In this document: positions 25,223 through 34,100 of the stretch, piece after piece
Layout: each line of letters begins with the position of its first letter
How positions within the stretch are numbered: position 1 is the first letter of the stretch
Source: Burkholderiales bacterium
Lineage (GTDB): Bacteria > Pseudomonadota > Gammaproteobacteria > Burkholderiales > Burkholderiaceae_E
NCBI GenBank assembly: GCA_017307915.1
Contig: JAFKGG010000387.1
Coordinates: forward strand, 1 to 36,928
Length of the DNA stretch: 36,928 bases
Reading direction: 5' to 3'
Notes under the pieces: generated by a model
What the model was told of the DNA's origin: nothing
Databases searched by the model: none
What the model saw: only the letters and a program-made list of their open reading frames with translations
Position numbers and translations under genes: made by a program

Positions 25223-26188
25223 ATGAAACAGGCACAAGCGAACATCGACCGCGTGCTGGCCACCGGCAATCTCGAAGAGCTGTACCCGGTGCTGGGCGAA
25301 ATGCGCATGACGCCGGGCTGGCACAAGAAGCGGCCGTCGCTGTGGAAAGAGCCGCGTACCGAGTTCCAGTCGATGCACTGGAGTTATCAGGTCGGCCGCG
25401 CCGCGCTCGACCAAGCCGGCCAATGGATCGGCACCGAGCTGGCCGAGCGCCGCAACACGCTGCTGTACAACCCGGTGGGCGATAACGATTACGACACCGT
25501 GCGCACGCTGGTATCGGCCTACCAGATGATCAAGCCCGGCGAATACGCGCGCGCGCACCGGCACAGCCCCAACGCCATGCGGCTGGTGATCGACGCCGAA
25601 CCTGGCTGTTTCACAGTGGTCGATGGCATCAAGCTGCCGATGGTGCCGGGCGACTTCCTGCTCACGCCCGGCGGCTGCTGGCACAGCCATTACAACGAAG
25701 GCAAGGCCAACGCCTACTGGATCGACTTCCTCGACGTGCCGCTGGTGCAACTGTTGGAACCGATGTTCTACGAAGAGCATCCGCAGGGCTACCAGCCAGT
25801 GACCACCGACACCGAGACGCACGCCTTCCGCTTTCCCACCGTCGACGTGCGCCCGCGCCTGGTCGACCAAGCGATGCTTGACGGCGTCAAGCGTCTGACC
25901 ATCGACACGCAGGCGCATATCGCCACCGTCGAGATCAGCTATCTGTCGCCCGAACCGGGCCGGCAGGTCGTGTTCGTGAAAGACACCGCCAGCAGGATCC
26001 TGGCCGTCACCAAAGGCAGCGGCACCGGCCGCATCGGCCAGCTCGACGTCCAATGGCAACGCGGCGACGTGATCGCCGTGCCGAGCTGGACCGACTACTC
26101 GCTGAGCGCTGCCGAACCCGCCGAGCTGGTCGAAGTGTCAGACCGGCCGGTGCTGCAAAAACTCGCCCTTTATCGCCAGGCCCGCTGA
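25223..26188 (+). CDS. Bicupin, gentisate 1,2-dioxygenase-like
   Basis: A 321-residue two-cupin protein. The first cupin keeps iron ligands in ARAHRHSPNAMRLVID (H112, H114) and a third His in GGCWHSHYNEG (H154), the pattern of gentisate dioxygenases, which open the ring of 2,5-dihydroxybenzoate to maleylpyruvate. The second cupin (about 200-315) lacks obvious ligands, as is usual. AGGAG at 25211 supports ATG 25223; the same frame further upstream is only antisense-free read-through of the previous gene. Neighbouring hydrolase and monooxygenase genes fit gentisate catabolism. Related cupins act on salicylate or 1-hydroxy-2-naphthoate, so the exact substrate is not proven. Confidence 0.9.
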   Translation: MKQAQANIDRVLATGNLEELYPVLGEMRMTPGWHKKRPSLWKEPRTEFQSMHWSYQVGRAALDQAGQWIGTELAERRNTLLYNPVGDNDYDTVRTLVSAYQMIKPGEYARAHRHSPNAMRLVIDAEPGCFTVVDGIKLPMVPGDFLLTPGGCWHSHYNEGKANAYWIDFLDVPLVQLLEPMFYEEHPQGYQPVTTDTETHAFRFPTVDVRPRLVDQAMLDGVKRLTIDTQAHIATVEISYLSPEPGRQVVFVKDTASRILAVTKGSGTGRIGQLDVQWQRGDVIAVPSWTDYSLSAAEPAELVEVSDRPVLQKLALYRQAR

Positions 26189-26190
26189 AC

Positions 26191-27384
26191 ATGGCTCAAC
26201 GCAAAGTTCTCATCGCCGGCGGCGGCATCGGCGGCCTGTCGGCCGCCATCGCGCTGCTGCAACGCGGCTTCGACGTCGAGGTGTTCGAGCAGGCTCCCGA
26301 GCTGCGCGAATTCGGTGCCGGCATCCAGATCAGCCCGAACGGCAATCGCGCGCTGCATTCGCTGGGCGTGTTCGAAGCACTGCACGAGCTGGCCAACCCG
26401 TCGGACAGCAAAGAGATCCGCCTGTGGAACACCGGCAAGACCTGGAAGCTGTTCGACCTGGGGCACACCGTCATCGAGCGCTACGGCTTTCCGTACATGA
26501 CCGTGTTCCGCCCCGACCTGCTGCGCGTGCTGGGCGACGAAGTGCGGCGCTTGAAACGCGACGCCGTGCACCTGAACGCGCGCTGCGTCGGCGTCAGGCA
26601 GACCGCTGACAGGGCCGAGCTGGAACTGGCCGACGGCAGAACCTTCAGCGGCGACGTTCTGGTTGGTGCCGACGGCGTGCACTCGCGGATTCGCGCCGCA
26701 TTGTTCGGGCAGGACGATACGCTGTTCTCCGGCATGATCGCCTGGCGTGCGCTGATTCCGATGCAGGCGTTGCCCGATCACTTCAAGCGCAGCGTCGCCG
26801 TGAACTGGGTCGGACCGGGCGGCCACGTCGTGCACTACCCGATCCAGAGCGGCAAGCTGATGAACTTCGTCGGCACGCTGGAAGGCTGCACCTGGGAAGG
26901 GCCGCCGTGGAGCACGTCGACCACCGCCGATGAAGCGTTGCGTGCGTTCGCCGGTTGGCACGACGACGTCCGCACCATGCTGTCGCACGCGCCCGCCGTC
27001 ACCAAGTGGGCACTGTGCGGCCGGCCGTTCCTCGACAACTGGGTGAACGGCCGCGCCACGCTGCTGGGCGATGCCTGCCATGCGACGCTGCCATTCCTGG
27101 CGCAGGGCGCCGTGCATTCGATCGAAGACGGCGTGGTGCTGGCACGCTGCCTGAAGGCCTATGACGACTTGCCGCAGGCGCTGGCGCGCTTCGATGAGCT
27201 GCGGCGGCCGCGCACGTATCGGATGGTACGCGGTGCGGCGGACAATACTTCGCGCTTTCACAATCCGGCGCTGGCCTCGGTGGAGTCGGCCGAGGCGTTC
27301 ATCTCGCGCGAGTGGCAGTCGGCGGCGGTCAGTGAGCGGTATGACTGGCTATTCGAGTATGACGTGGAGGCCGTGGAAGTGTAG
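26191..27384 (+). CDS. FAD-dependent aromatic monooxygenase (salicylate/3-hydroxybenzoate hydroxylase-like)
   Basis: A 397-residue group A flavoprotein hydroxylase. N-terminal dinucleotide fold VLIAGGGIGGLSAAIALLQ with GGGIGG at about 10-15, the DG motif VLVGADGVHSRIRAAL, and the FAD-ribityl motif LLGDACHATLPFLAQGA. It uses NAD(P)H and O2 to hydroxylate an aromatic acid. In this operon the likely product is gentisate, from 3-hydroxybenzoate or salicylate, which the bicupin would then cleave. ATG 26191 lies two bases after the bicupin stop. It is the last gene of the cluster. No maleylpyruvate isomerase is present in the window. Confidence 0.92.
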   Translation: MAQRKVLIAGGGIGGLSAAIALLQRGFDVEVFEQAPELREFGAGIQISPNGNRALHSLGVFEALHELANPSDSKEIRLWNTGKTWKLFDLGHTVIERYGFPYMTVFRPDLLRVLGDEVRRLKRDAVHLNARCVGVRQTADRAELELADGRTFSGDVLVGADGVHSRIRAALFGQDDTLFSGMIAWRALIPMQALPDHFKRSVAVNWVGPGGHVVHYPIQSGKLMNFVGTLEGCTWEGPPWSTSTTADEALRAFAGWHDDVRTMLSHAPAVTKWALCGRPFLDNWVNGRATLLGDACHATLPFLAQGAVHSIEDGVVLARCLKAYDDLPQALARFDELRRPRTYRMVRGAADNTSRFHNPALASVESAEAFISREWQSAAVSERYDWLFEYDVEAVEV

Positions 27385-27401
27385 AACTCCGCCGCCTCCG
27401 A

Positions 27402-27427
27402 GCCCGGTGCTCCGGCTTGTACCGGGC
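27402..27427. terminator. GC-rich hairpin after the aromatic operon
   Basis: Seven-base arms GCCCGGT (27402-27408) and ACCGGGC (27421-27427) surround a 12-base loop, 17 bases past the monooxygenase stop. No T-run follows, so it is a candidate terminator only. Confidence 0.35.
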
Positions 27428-27492
27428 CCGGGCAAACCATCTTGATTCCCGCTCGCTAGTCCGCCATCACATCGGGCAGATACGCGTCAGTA

Positions 27493-27521
27493 TTGACGTT
27501 GTCCACACAAATATGTATTAT
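27493..27521 (+). promoter_or_regulatory. Near-consensus sigma-70 promoter of the toxin-antitoxin pair
   Basis: TTGACG (27493-27498) and TATTAT (27516-27521) are 17 bases apart, each one base from consensus. The start codon follows 16 bases after the -10 box, with GGAGGT at 27528-27533 as a perfect ribosome site. AT-rich sequence between the boxes is a likely place for autorepression by the antitoxin-toxin complex. Confidence 0.75.
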
Positions 27522-27537
27522 TGATGTGGAGGTAAAT

Positions 27538-27813
27538 ATGTCTCAACCCGACGCCATCACCATCAATATTCGTGCGAAAGCTCGGCAGCGCGACCTGATC
27601 GACCAAGCCGCCGCCCGGCTGGGCCGCACCCGGTCGGACTTCATGCTCGAGGTCTCTTGCAAGGCGGCCGAGGATGTGTTGCTGGACCAGACGTATTTCG
27701 GACTGAGTGCCGAACAATTCACGCAGTTTCAGGCGCTGCTTGATGCGCCGCCCGCCGTCTCGCCACGTCTGCTCCGAACTTTGAGCGCCAAAGCCCCCTG
27801 GGAACGCAAGTGA
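27538..27813 (+). CDS. DUF1778/TacA-type antitoxin
   Basis: A 91-residue ribbon-helix-helix antitoxin. MSQPDAITINIRAKARQRDLIDQAAARLGRTRSDFMLEVSCKAAEDVLLDQ is the DUF1778 DNA-binding half; the C-terminal part (FGLSAEQFTQFQALLDAPP and SPRLLRTLSAKAPWE) is the toxin-neutralising tail. ATG 27538 is preceded by GGAGGT at ideal spacing; 15 upstream codons in the same frame overlie the promoter and are rejected. It neutralises the acetyltransferase toxin encoded next and represses the shared promoter. The toxin start overlaps its stop. Confidence 0.93.
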   Translation: MSQPDAITINIRAKARQRDLIDQAAARLGRTRSDFMLEVSCKAAEDVLLDQTYFGLSAEQFTQFQALLDAPPAVSPRLLRTLSAKAPWERK

Positions 27814-28319
27814 TGCTGGCGCCGCAGCCGTTGGCTGCCGGCCATCGTCTCGATGAGTTCAAATCCGGAGAGCCCTCGCTGGACGAGTGGCTGCGGCGGC
27901 GCGCGCTGAGGAATCAGGCTAACGGGTCGTCACGAACCTACGTGATCGTCGAGGATGACGCCGTGATCGGCTATTACTGCCTGGCAGCGGGGGCCATCGG
28001 TCATGCGGAAGCGCCGGGCAACCTGAAGCGCAATCGTCCCGATCCGATTCCCGTCATCGTGCTGGGCCGTCTGGCCATCCATCAGAACCATCACCAGCGC
28101 GGGCTCGGTACTGCGCTGATACGCGACGCGATTCTGCGGACACTGCGTGCAGCCGAGGTTGCCGGCGCGGCTGCGATTCTGGTTCACGCCATCTCCGAGC
28201 AAGCGCGGCGATTCTATCTATCGCGCGGCTTCGTCGAGTCCCCCATTCAACCGATGACCTTATGCCTGCCTCTGAGTGCCGTGGTAGCCACCTTGGGCGA
28301 GCTGCGCAAGCAGCCTTGA
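27813..28319 (+). CDS. GNAT-family toxin, TacT-like
   Basis: A 168-residue GCN5-type acetyltransferase. Known relatives (TacT, AtaT, ItaT) acetylate the amino group of charged tRNAs and stop translation. The N-terminus reads LAAGHRLDEFKSGEPSLDEWL, as in the DUF1778-paired group. The acetyl-CoA loop is NHHQRGLGTALI, preceded by VIVLGRLAIHQ, and the likely catalytic Tyr lies in ARRFYLSRGF. ATG 27813 overlaps the antitoxin stop as TGATG; the GTG at 27810 would add one residue. The pair is complete and seems intact, so it is probably functional. Confidence 0.92.
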   Translation: MLAPQPLAAGHRLDEFKSGEPSLDEWLRRRALRNQANGSSRTYVIVEDDAVIGYYCLAAGAIGHAEAPGNLKRNRPDPIPVIVLGRLAIHQNHHQRGLGTALIRDAILRTLRAAEVAGAAAILVHAISEQARRFYLSRGFVESPIQPMTLCLPLSAVVATLGELRKQP

Positions 28320-28358
28320 GATAGCCCATGCTTCTCGCTGGCTGAAGGTACCTACTGT

Positions 28359-28378
28359 GGCTCTTGGCTCGAAGAGCC
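28359..28378. terminator. Hairpin between toxin gene and converging gene
   Basis: Perfect seven-base arms GGCTCTT (28359-28365) and AAGAGCC (28372-28378) with a six-base loop, in the 67-base gap between two converging stops. No strong T-run follows on either strand; position alone favours a terminator. Confidence 0.45.
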
Positions 28379-28386
28379 CCCAGAGC

Positions 28387-29658
28387 TCAATCCAACACGA
28401 TCAGCCGGTTGTGGCGTCCAGTCGCTAGCTCGACGTCCATCGCCGCCGCGATGCGGCGCACCGTCTCGTTGCACTGCTCGCGGGTGGCCGGCTCATCCTT
28501 GGTAATGTAGACACCGACGCGGCTGAACTTCTCCTCCGGCATGCCAGCCTCGCGCGCCGACAGTCCCAGCAGGCAGGGGCCGACGCGCACGGTATTGCCG
28601 TCGATGCCGCGACGAGGGTCTATCCAGTCGGGCGCCAATGCGGCGCCCGGTAGCGCGAGCACGACGCGACGCAGGTGTTCCAGCAGCGCGGGCTGCACGC
28701 GCTCGACGTGATACTCGATCGTTCCGTGGGACGGGGCGGTCAAGCGTCCCCGCCAGGGCAGCGCCTGCGCTCCGACGCGCGGCACCAGCCGTTCCTGCCC
28801 ACCGGCGTCGCGCTGCCAGACGAAATAGTGGTCGATCCAGCGCAGGTCCATGTCCTGCGTGTCGGCAAAGGGCATGCGGCGCCGGTCCGCGCGCAGTTCG
28901 TAGGCGGTGCCGCGGAGCATGTCCACCACCAGCAGGCCATATATCTCGCCGTGACCGCGCGCGTAGTCGTTCTGCGAGCCGGCCAGCACATATTGGGTGC
29001 GGCCGGGCGAGAAGGCACGCGCGAGATCGCCATCGCGCGACAAGTCGGTCACAGGCTTGCCCGGAACCATCGGCACCCAGGGTTCGACCTTGTGCAGTTG
29101 CAGGCTGCTGACGTCCAGCACCAGCGCCGAGCCCAGGAGCAGGAAGCGGCCGCCCTGCAGTACGGTTTGCGTGGCGAGGTCGACCTTGCTGATCCCCCAG
29201 GACTGCGGCGCGCCCGGCTGACCGGCCTTGCTATCCAGCCACTGCGCTTCGGCCAGAGACGAGCTCTGGCTACTGAGCGGCTGCACGCGCAACTCGCCGT
29301 TCTGCTCGCTGACCAGCGTGAAGTCGCGCTCGACCAGCAGTATCGCCGGCTGCGGGGCGCCCACCAGGCGCAACGCCTGCCAGAAACGGTCGCCACGGCC
29401 GGGCACCTGCACGGAGCGGCCACGCCAGCGCAGTGCAAAGGACGTGACCTCGACCGTGGCGAAGGGGTTGCCGCCGATGTTGGGAAAGGTGCCGCTGGAG
29501 ACGCGCCGGGGGCTGGCGACGATCTCGAAGGGGCCGTGCTGGATCGTTTGCGCCTGCGACGCGCGTGTCGGGGCGAAGGCGGCGAGCAAGACCGCGGCAA
29601 GGCCGAACAGGCCGATGGCGATACGGCGAAGAAAGTCGCGCTTGTCGGTAATCTTCAT
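28387..29658 (-). CDS. Unknown exported protein with Tat-like KR signal
   Basis: A 423-residue protein I cannot assign. N-terminus MKITDKRDFLRRIAIGLFGLAAVLLAAFAPTRASQA is an export signal; KRDFLR resembles a twin-arginine motif with Lys for the first Arg, so Tat export is possible. The mature part looks beta-rich with repeating strand-turn patterns (FEIVASPRRVSSG, FALRWRGRSVQVPG, VEYHVER-like segments) and no catalytic motif I know. Three cysteine-poor domains are not distinguishable by eye. M at 29658 is preferred over the frame start at 29730 because the signal begins there. It is the most downstream gene of a minus-strand run. Possible roles include a periplasmic scaffold or an accessory to the neighbouring exported proteins. 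Confidence 0.82.
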   Translation of the reverse strand: MKITDKRDFLRRIAIGLFGLAAVLLAAFAPTRASQAQTIQHGPFEIVASPRRVSSGTFPNIGGNPFATVEVTSFALRWRGRSVQVPGRGDRFWQALRLVGAPQPAILLVERDFTLVSEQNGELRVQPLSSQSSSLAEAQWLDSKAGQPGAPQSWGISKVDLATQTVLQGGRFLLLGSALVLDVSSLQLHKVEPWVPMVPGKPVTDLSRDGDLARAFSPGRTQYVLAGSQNDYARGHGEIYGLLVVDMLRGTAYELRADRRRMPFADTQDMDLRWIDHYFVWQRDAGGQERLVPRVGAQALPWRGRLTAPSHGTIEYHVERVQPALLEHLRRVVLALPGAALAPDWIDPRRGIDGNTVRVGPCLLGLSAREAGMPEEKFSRVGVYITKDEPATREQCNETVRRIAAAMDVELATGRHNRLIVLD

Positions 29659-29806
29659 GGAGCGGAGCTCTCGATCGCCACGGTCCGGCACCAGAACAAT
29701 TGAACCGGTACTGTCTCTGTCGCGTTCCATGCCTCAGCTCTTTCGTTGGGGGCCTTGCTGCCCAGCGTGCTGACGCGCACGCCGGGCAGGGCTGATCGAG
29801 GCGTTC

Positions 29807-30007
29807 TCAGCCAGGCGCTTTGTCCTTTAGAGAAACCAGGCGGCCGCCCGAGGCCCAGTTCTGCGGCTTCACGTCTTCGAACACCACGAACGTGGATTGC
29901 GCATTCGCGTTGCCGTGTTCGACCAGCGCTTTCGTGATCGCCTCGGCGATGCGCGCTTTTTGTTCTTCGGTACGGCCTTCCAGCATCTGCACGTTGACGT
30001 AAGGCAT
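29807..30007 (-). CDS. 4-Oxalocrotonate tautomerase-family enzyme
   Basis: A 66-residue member of the 4-OT family. The processed N-terminal Pro that acts as catalytic base is present (MPYVNVQMLEGRTEEQKARIAEAITKALVEH), and the length is typical. These enzymes interconvert 2-hydroxydienoates and oxo-enoates in aromatic catabolism. ATG 30007 has AGGAG about nine bases upstream on its strand; a longer frame to 30133 is rejected because the Pro must follow Met. A 182-base gap with no recognised feature separates it from the intradiol dioxygenase upstream on the same strand. Confidence 0.9.
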   Translation of the reverse strand: MPYVNVQMLEGRTEEQKARIAEAITKALVEHGNANAQSTFVVFEDVKPQNWASGGRLVSLKDKAPG

Positions 30008-30189
30008 TTCTTCGGGCTCCTTGGAGACGGCGTAACGAAGGTTCGCCGAGAGCTGGCAGCGTATCAGGTGTGGGCGTCGGCACGGCGATGCGCCTTCACG
30101 TGGCCGTTGCGCTGCGGTCGGTGTCCTGCGCATCAGCCACCTGCATCCGCTGCTGCATCAGCCATGTCTCGGCCACGCCGCACCACGCT

Positions 30190-30825
30190 TCAGCCGCGCA
30201 GCACCACGTCGAAGTGCCCCGTCAGCCGCGCTGCCCGTTCGGAGCCCAACCCCGCTTCCGTCATCGGAATCGTCACCCGCTTGCGCCCGGCCTCGGGCAA
30301 CCAGCGCCATAGTCCATCACGCTCGTTGCCTGGTTCACCTTCCACGAAGATCTGCGTCACCAGCCGCCGCGCCTGCGGCGAAACCGCCGACAGATGGATA
30401 TGCGGCGTGCGCCCCGGATACGGCACCGGCCGGATCGTCTCGAACGCCCAGCGCCCCGCAGCATCGCTGCGCACCCAGCCGAAGCCGAGAAACGCCGGAT
30501 CGACCCCATCGCTACCGCCATCGCGTGAGTGCCGGTAACGTCCAAGCCCGTCGCATTGCCAGATCTCGACACGAGCACCCGCGATCGGCTGGCCGCGCAG
30601 ATCGCGTACCGTGCCTGACAGGGCGAGCGGCACACCGGCCTTCAGCGGACCGACAATCAGCGAGGCACGCGGCGCGGCCGGCCAGCTTTCGGGATAGAAC
30701 GGCCCTTCGGTCATCGCCGGGGTGGGATCGAGCGCGCCGTCGGCCGCGCGGGCGCGCATGCCTGGGATCAGTCCACCGAACGCGGCTATCGCGGCGAGGA
30801 GTCTGCGGCGTGACAGGGGGTACAT
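30190..30825 (-). CDS. Exported intradiol ring-cleavage dioxygenase
   Basis: A 211-residue protein of the protocatechuate 3,4-/catechol 1,2-dioxygenase fold. The N-terminus MYPLSRRRLLAAIAAFGGLIPG is a good twin-arginine signal. The body has TEGPFYP (39-44), GARVEIWQCDGLGRYRHS and PYPGRTPHIHLS. The four Fe(III) ligands are visible as Y97, Y136, H142 and H144. Ordinary catabolic enzymes of this fold are cytoplasmic, but a branch with Tat signals acts outside the membrane on catechols or lignin-like phenolics. With the tautomerase next to it on the same strand, a catechol-type substrate is plausible. The C-terminus FDVVLRG is complete. Confidence 0.9.
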   Translation of the reverse strand: MYPLSRRRLLAAIAAFGGLIPGMRARAADGALDPTPAMTEGPFYPESWPAAPRASLIVGPLKAGVPLALSGTVRDLRGQPIAGARVEIWQCDGLGRYRHSRDGGSDGVDPAFLGFGWVRSDAAGRWAFETIRPVPYPGRTPHIHLSAVSPQARRLVTQIFVEGEPGNERDGLWRWLPEAGRKRVTIPMTEAGLGSERAARLTGHFDVVLRG

Positions 30826-30910
30826 ATCGGCGGTTCCGTCATCGATGGGTTTACTGAGCAGAGGATAGCGCCGTCTTCACTAGGGGGTGCAAGACTGAGG
30901 ACACGCCCAA

Positions 30911-30929
30911 GGGCTGCTTGAAGTAGCCC
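30911..30929. repeat. Short imperfect palindrome
   Basis: GGGCTGCTT and AAGTAGCCC flank a single central G, with one G-T mismatch across the dyad. It lies eight bases from the larger palindrome and may be part of the same element debris. Confidence 0.4.
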
Positions 30930-30936
30930 CCTGAAT

Positions 30937-30981
30937 TGATCTGACCCCCGAAAGTTGGACAACCTTTCGGGGGTCAGATCA
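30937..30981. repeat. Perfect 18-base-arm palindrome resembling paired IS ends
   Basis: Left arm TGATCTGACCCCCGAAAG (30937-30954) and its exact complement (30964-30981) flank nine bases, TTGGACAAC. The text TGA-x-CTGACCCCC-x-AAAGTTGGACA is like the terminal repeats of several IS3-family elements. Two facing ends with almost nothing between suggest an internally deleted element or a target for end-directed insertion. It abuts a truncated transposase exactly at its outer edge. It could also act as a hairpin in RNA. Confidence 0.7.
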
Positions 30982-31105
30982 CGGCAGGCACGGACTTGTC
31001 GATGGTGCGCAGGAACGCCAGGAACTCCTGATGACGATACCGCGGCTTGCACTCGGCCAGCACTGCGCCGTTGAGCACGTTTCGTAGCGCCAGCCACAGC
31101 CGTTC
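30982..31105 (-). pseudogene. Fragment of IS630-type transposase
   Basis: On the minus strand this reads NVLNGAVLAECKPRYRHQEF then LAFLRTIDKSVPA, which resembles the middle of IS630-family transposases (ALNV-x-NG-x-V-x-x-x-C-x-PRHRHQEF-x-x-FL-x-x-ID). Upstream on the strand the similarity fades within about 10 residues of L-W-L-A-L-R; downstream it ends abruptly where the palindrome begins. The first catalytic Asp region and the DNYATH and WLN blocks are missing, so it is dead. The rest of the 329-base gap between 30826 and 31154 has no gene. Confidence 0.55.
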
Positions 31106-31154
31106 AATCGCCTCGCCACAAAAAGACAGACAGGCCCCCTGTTCCGCTCTCGCC

Positions 31155-34100
31155 TCAGCGTAGTGCCCCCGCCGGGCAGCGCGTCTGCGGCTCCTCTCGG
31201 CCAGGCAGACTGGAGCGCAGAGCCACGCCCCGGCATCCGTAGCGCTCAGCCAGCGGGCTGAAAAATGCCACGACCCCACCGCTATCGCGTATCGATCCGA
31301 CGTCATAGTGGAGCACATCATTCCCTGCCAGGCCCGGCAGAAGTTTCGCCGGATGCAATGCCGCGGCATACCATACCTCGTCGTCCATTGCCTCCCGCAT
31401 GAATGTCCAGCGCGCCATGCAGCCCCGCTGGCTCTGGTGCATCAGGCGGGTATTGACGGCATCGACACCTAGTGAGCGCACTCCCAGTACCAGACTGGCC
31501 AAGTCCGCATCGTCCAGGTAGCCCGCGCGCGCGCTCCGCAATGGTGGCAACTCCGGACGGAGTTGCTCGAGCCGTCGCGCCGCGCCCCGGATCGAGTCGC
31601 GCACTTCCGGCGTGAACCCGCTGAGGGCCGCCACGACATCCTCATCCCGCACACTACAGAAGGCTTCCTTGTCGCCGGCCAGCGCGCGCATCAGCAAGGC
31701 CAGCATCAGACGGTCCGCGGCTTCGAGGCCCGTCTCCGGGCTGGGTCTCTCCCCCATAGACCGCCAGGTACCCGTCCACGGCGGCAGATCGTCCAGACTC
31801 CGGCCCCCGTCCACGCGATGCAATACATCGCCTTGGCCGACGTACAAGGCCAGGCCGCTGCTGTGCGCGAAGTCCATCGCCAGACGAGCGAACGCTTCGT
31901 CGAGGCCTCGCGTCGAACTACTGGCAACTGCGGCTCGCAACACCGCCGGCACAGGCACCTCGCTTCGCCTGGCCCAAGCCGGCACCGGATGCCCGACGCG
32001 ACTACGTGCGAGCTGTTGCCTGACCGTCCAGGGTCTGCTGCCGAGCAGAAAATCATTGACAGGCAAGCGGGACCGGAGCGCATCCAGCGTCGGCAGCGCC
32101 AACATCAGATGGCCACCCTTGAGCGCAACCAGGCTGGGCCGTAGCGAATGGCTCGCATCGTTCAGATCATCGATGCTGAAGACCCTCGGCATCGGATGCG
32201 TGTGCACATCGGCGGCCCAGCGCGCCTGCAAAACTTCGGGGAACGACATCAGATCGCGATGCGTGTCGGCCAGGGTGCGGTGGACGAATGTGCCGTGGCC
32301 ATCCTGCACCGCCGAAGGCGAGATGCCTTCTCGCGTGACGAACAGATCCAGGGTTGCCTCGCGATCGGCAGCAGTGGCTTTGTGCTCGACCTGGTTCAGC
32401 CGGGCGGCCAAGCCCTTGGGCAGCAGCATGCGCTGCGGCGCACGCGGCGGCGCCAGCGGCAAGCGGCCCGCCACGACCTGCTGAAGCACGTTTTCCAGTT
32501 GCGCCTCGGCCGGCGGCCGGCACCACAGCGGATCCTGCAATGCCAGATCCATCAGCCGCGCAGGTTCGGTGAGCAGCGACCAAGCAGGCCGGCCCGGCTC
32601 AAGCCAGCGGCCCGACGTGCTGGCCCGCAACAAGCCGTTGCGGTCCACGACCTGAACCATGGGCGTCAGATGCCCAGGCAGGGTACTAGCTACACCACCC
32701 GCCAAGGTGAAAAAGAACCGGCCGGGCGAACGCAAGGCAAGCGCCTGCCATTGCGCATCGTAGTGCTGGCTTCGGGCCGGGTCGGCCCCGGCGGCAGGCA
32801 CCGCGATGACCACCAGATGCGTCTGCGCCGGCGCCCGGCCATCGGCCGCACGCTGCGGCAAGCTTTTATGCAGGGCCTGCACCACCTGATCGCAGACGCT
32901 GCAATCCGCCTGCCAATAGACCACGATGGCCTGCCGGCCGGCCAGCAGTGTGCGCAGGCGGCTCTCCCGCACATCAAGATCCTGGCCGCGCGCGTCCCGG
33001 AAAGCAGCGTTGACCCACAGCTCCAGCGGCTGGGGGGTCTGCCAGGTCAACCAAGGAGCGGCGGGATCGTTCAAGCGCCTCAGCGCAGTATCGTCATCCG
33101 GCGGCTCATTCGGTTCATGCTGCGTGGGCGCAGGGCCGCGCACCCATGCATCGCAGCGGTCCGGGCGCAGATCGAGGTAGCGATCGACCGCGCGGAAATC
33201 GGGGCCGCGCACGTGCGGCGCCGCGGCCGTGGGGACGACGCAGTCGAGATCCACCGGGCCGCTCAGGCACAGCAATTCGACACGATCGCCGTCTCGACGG
33301 CGCACGGTGCCATGCACGTTCTCCACCGCTTCGCCGGTGGCAGCCGCACAGGCGATGGCGGGCCCCTGGCCGGATACGGTCAAGGCGGTGGACCATGCGG
33401 TCGTGCGACGCGTCCAGGCCGGCCGCTGCCGCGGCGCCTGGTCGCGTTCAGGAGCGCCTTTGAGCACCACGCTTGGCAAAACTTCGCTCAGGCGCTGGCC
33501 GGCCCGCACTGTCGACACGATGCGCGATGCGCGCTGCTGTTCGGGGCCGTCCATGACCAGCCGGCGCTGTTTCGCGAGCAGATCGTCATGCCCGCCCGGG
33601 ACACCGCTCTGGATCGCCAGAGTCCACAACGCATGCGCCGCGCCGTGGTCCAGGGCTACGCCACGGCCGACCGCGTATTGACTACCGAGCGCCCGCAGTG
33701 CACTGGAGTTTCCGGCGTCAGCCGCACGAACCAGCCACGCGATGCCCCGTGCGGTATCGGGAGCAACGCCATAGCCCGTCAGATAGTCCATGCCGAGCAG
33801 ATACTGACTGGATGGAACACCGGCCTGCGCCGCTCGCTGCTGCCAATACACGGCTTCCAGTGGGTCACTCAAGCTCCCGCCGGCGTGCCTGTAGAAGGTC
33901 TCCAGCAGAGCAATGGCTCGAGGCTCACCTGCGTGGCCGAGCCGGCGCAGTGATTCCTCGGTTTCTGCGAAACGCTCCGGGCCAGGCGGGTTCCTGGCTG
34001 TCAACGTTCGAAACGCCAAATCGGCAATGGCGCCGCGATCGCCCCGGTTTGCAGCCGCCTGGAGCAGCCGCCAGCCCACGGGCCAATCGCGCTGCGAATC

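Noticed and set aside
30937-30981. Palindrome read as a simple terminator for the Sel1 operon
   Set aside because: It is a long perfect repeat with IS-end-like text and no T-run on the transcribed strand; an element origin explains the truncated transposase beside it.
32148-33953. A 601-codon open frame on the plus strand
   Set aside because: It lies wholly antisense to the Sel1-thioredoxin-JAMM gene, has Arg/Gln/His-rich text without any domain, and is the usual shadow of high-GC coding sequence.
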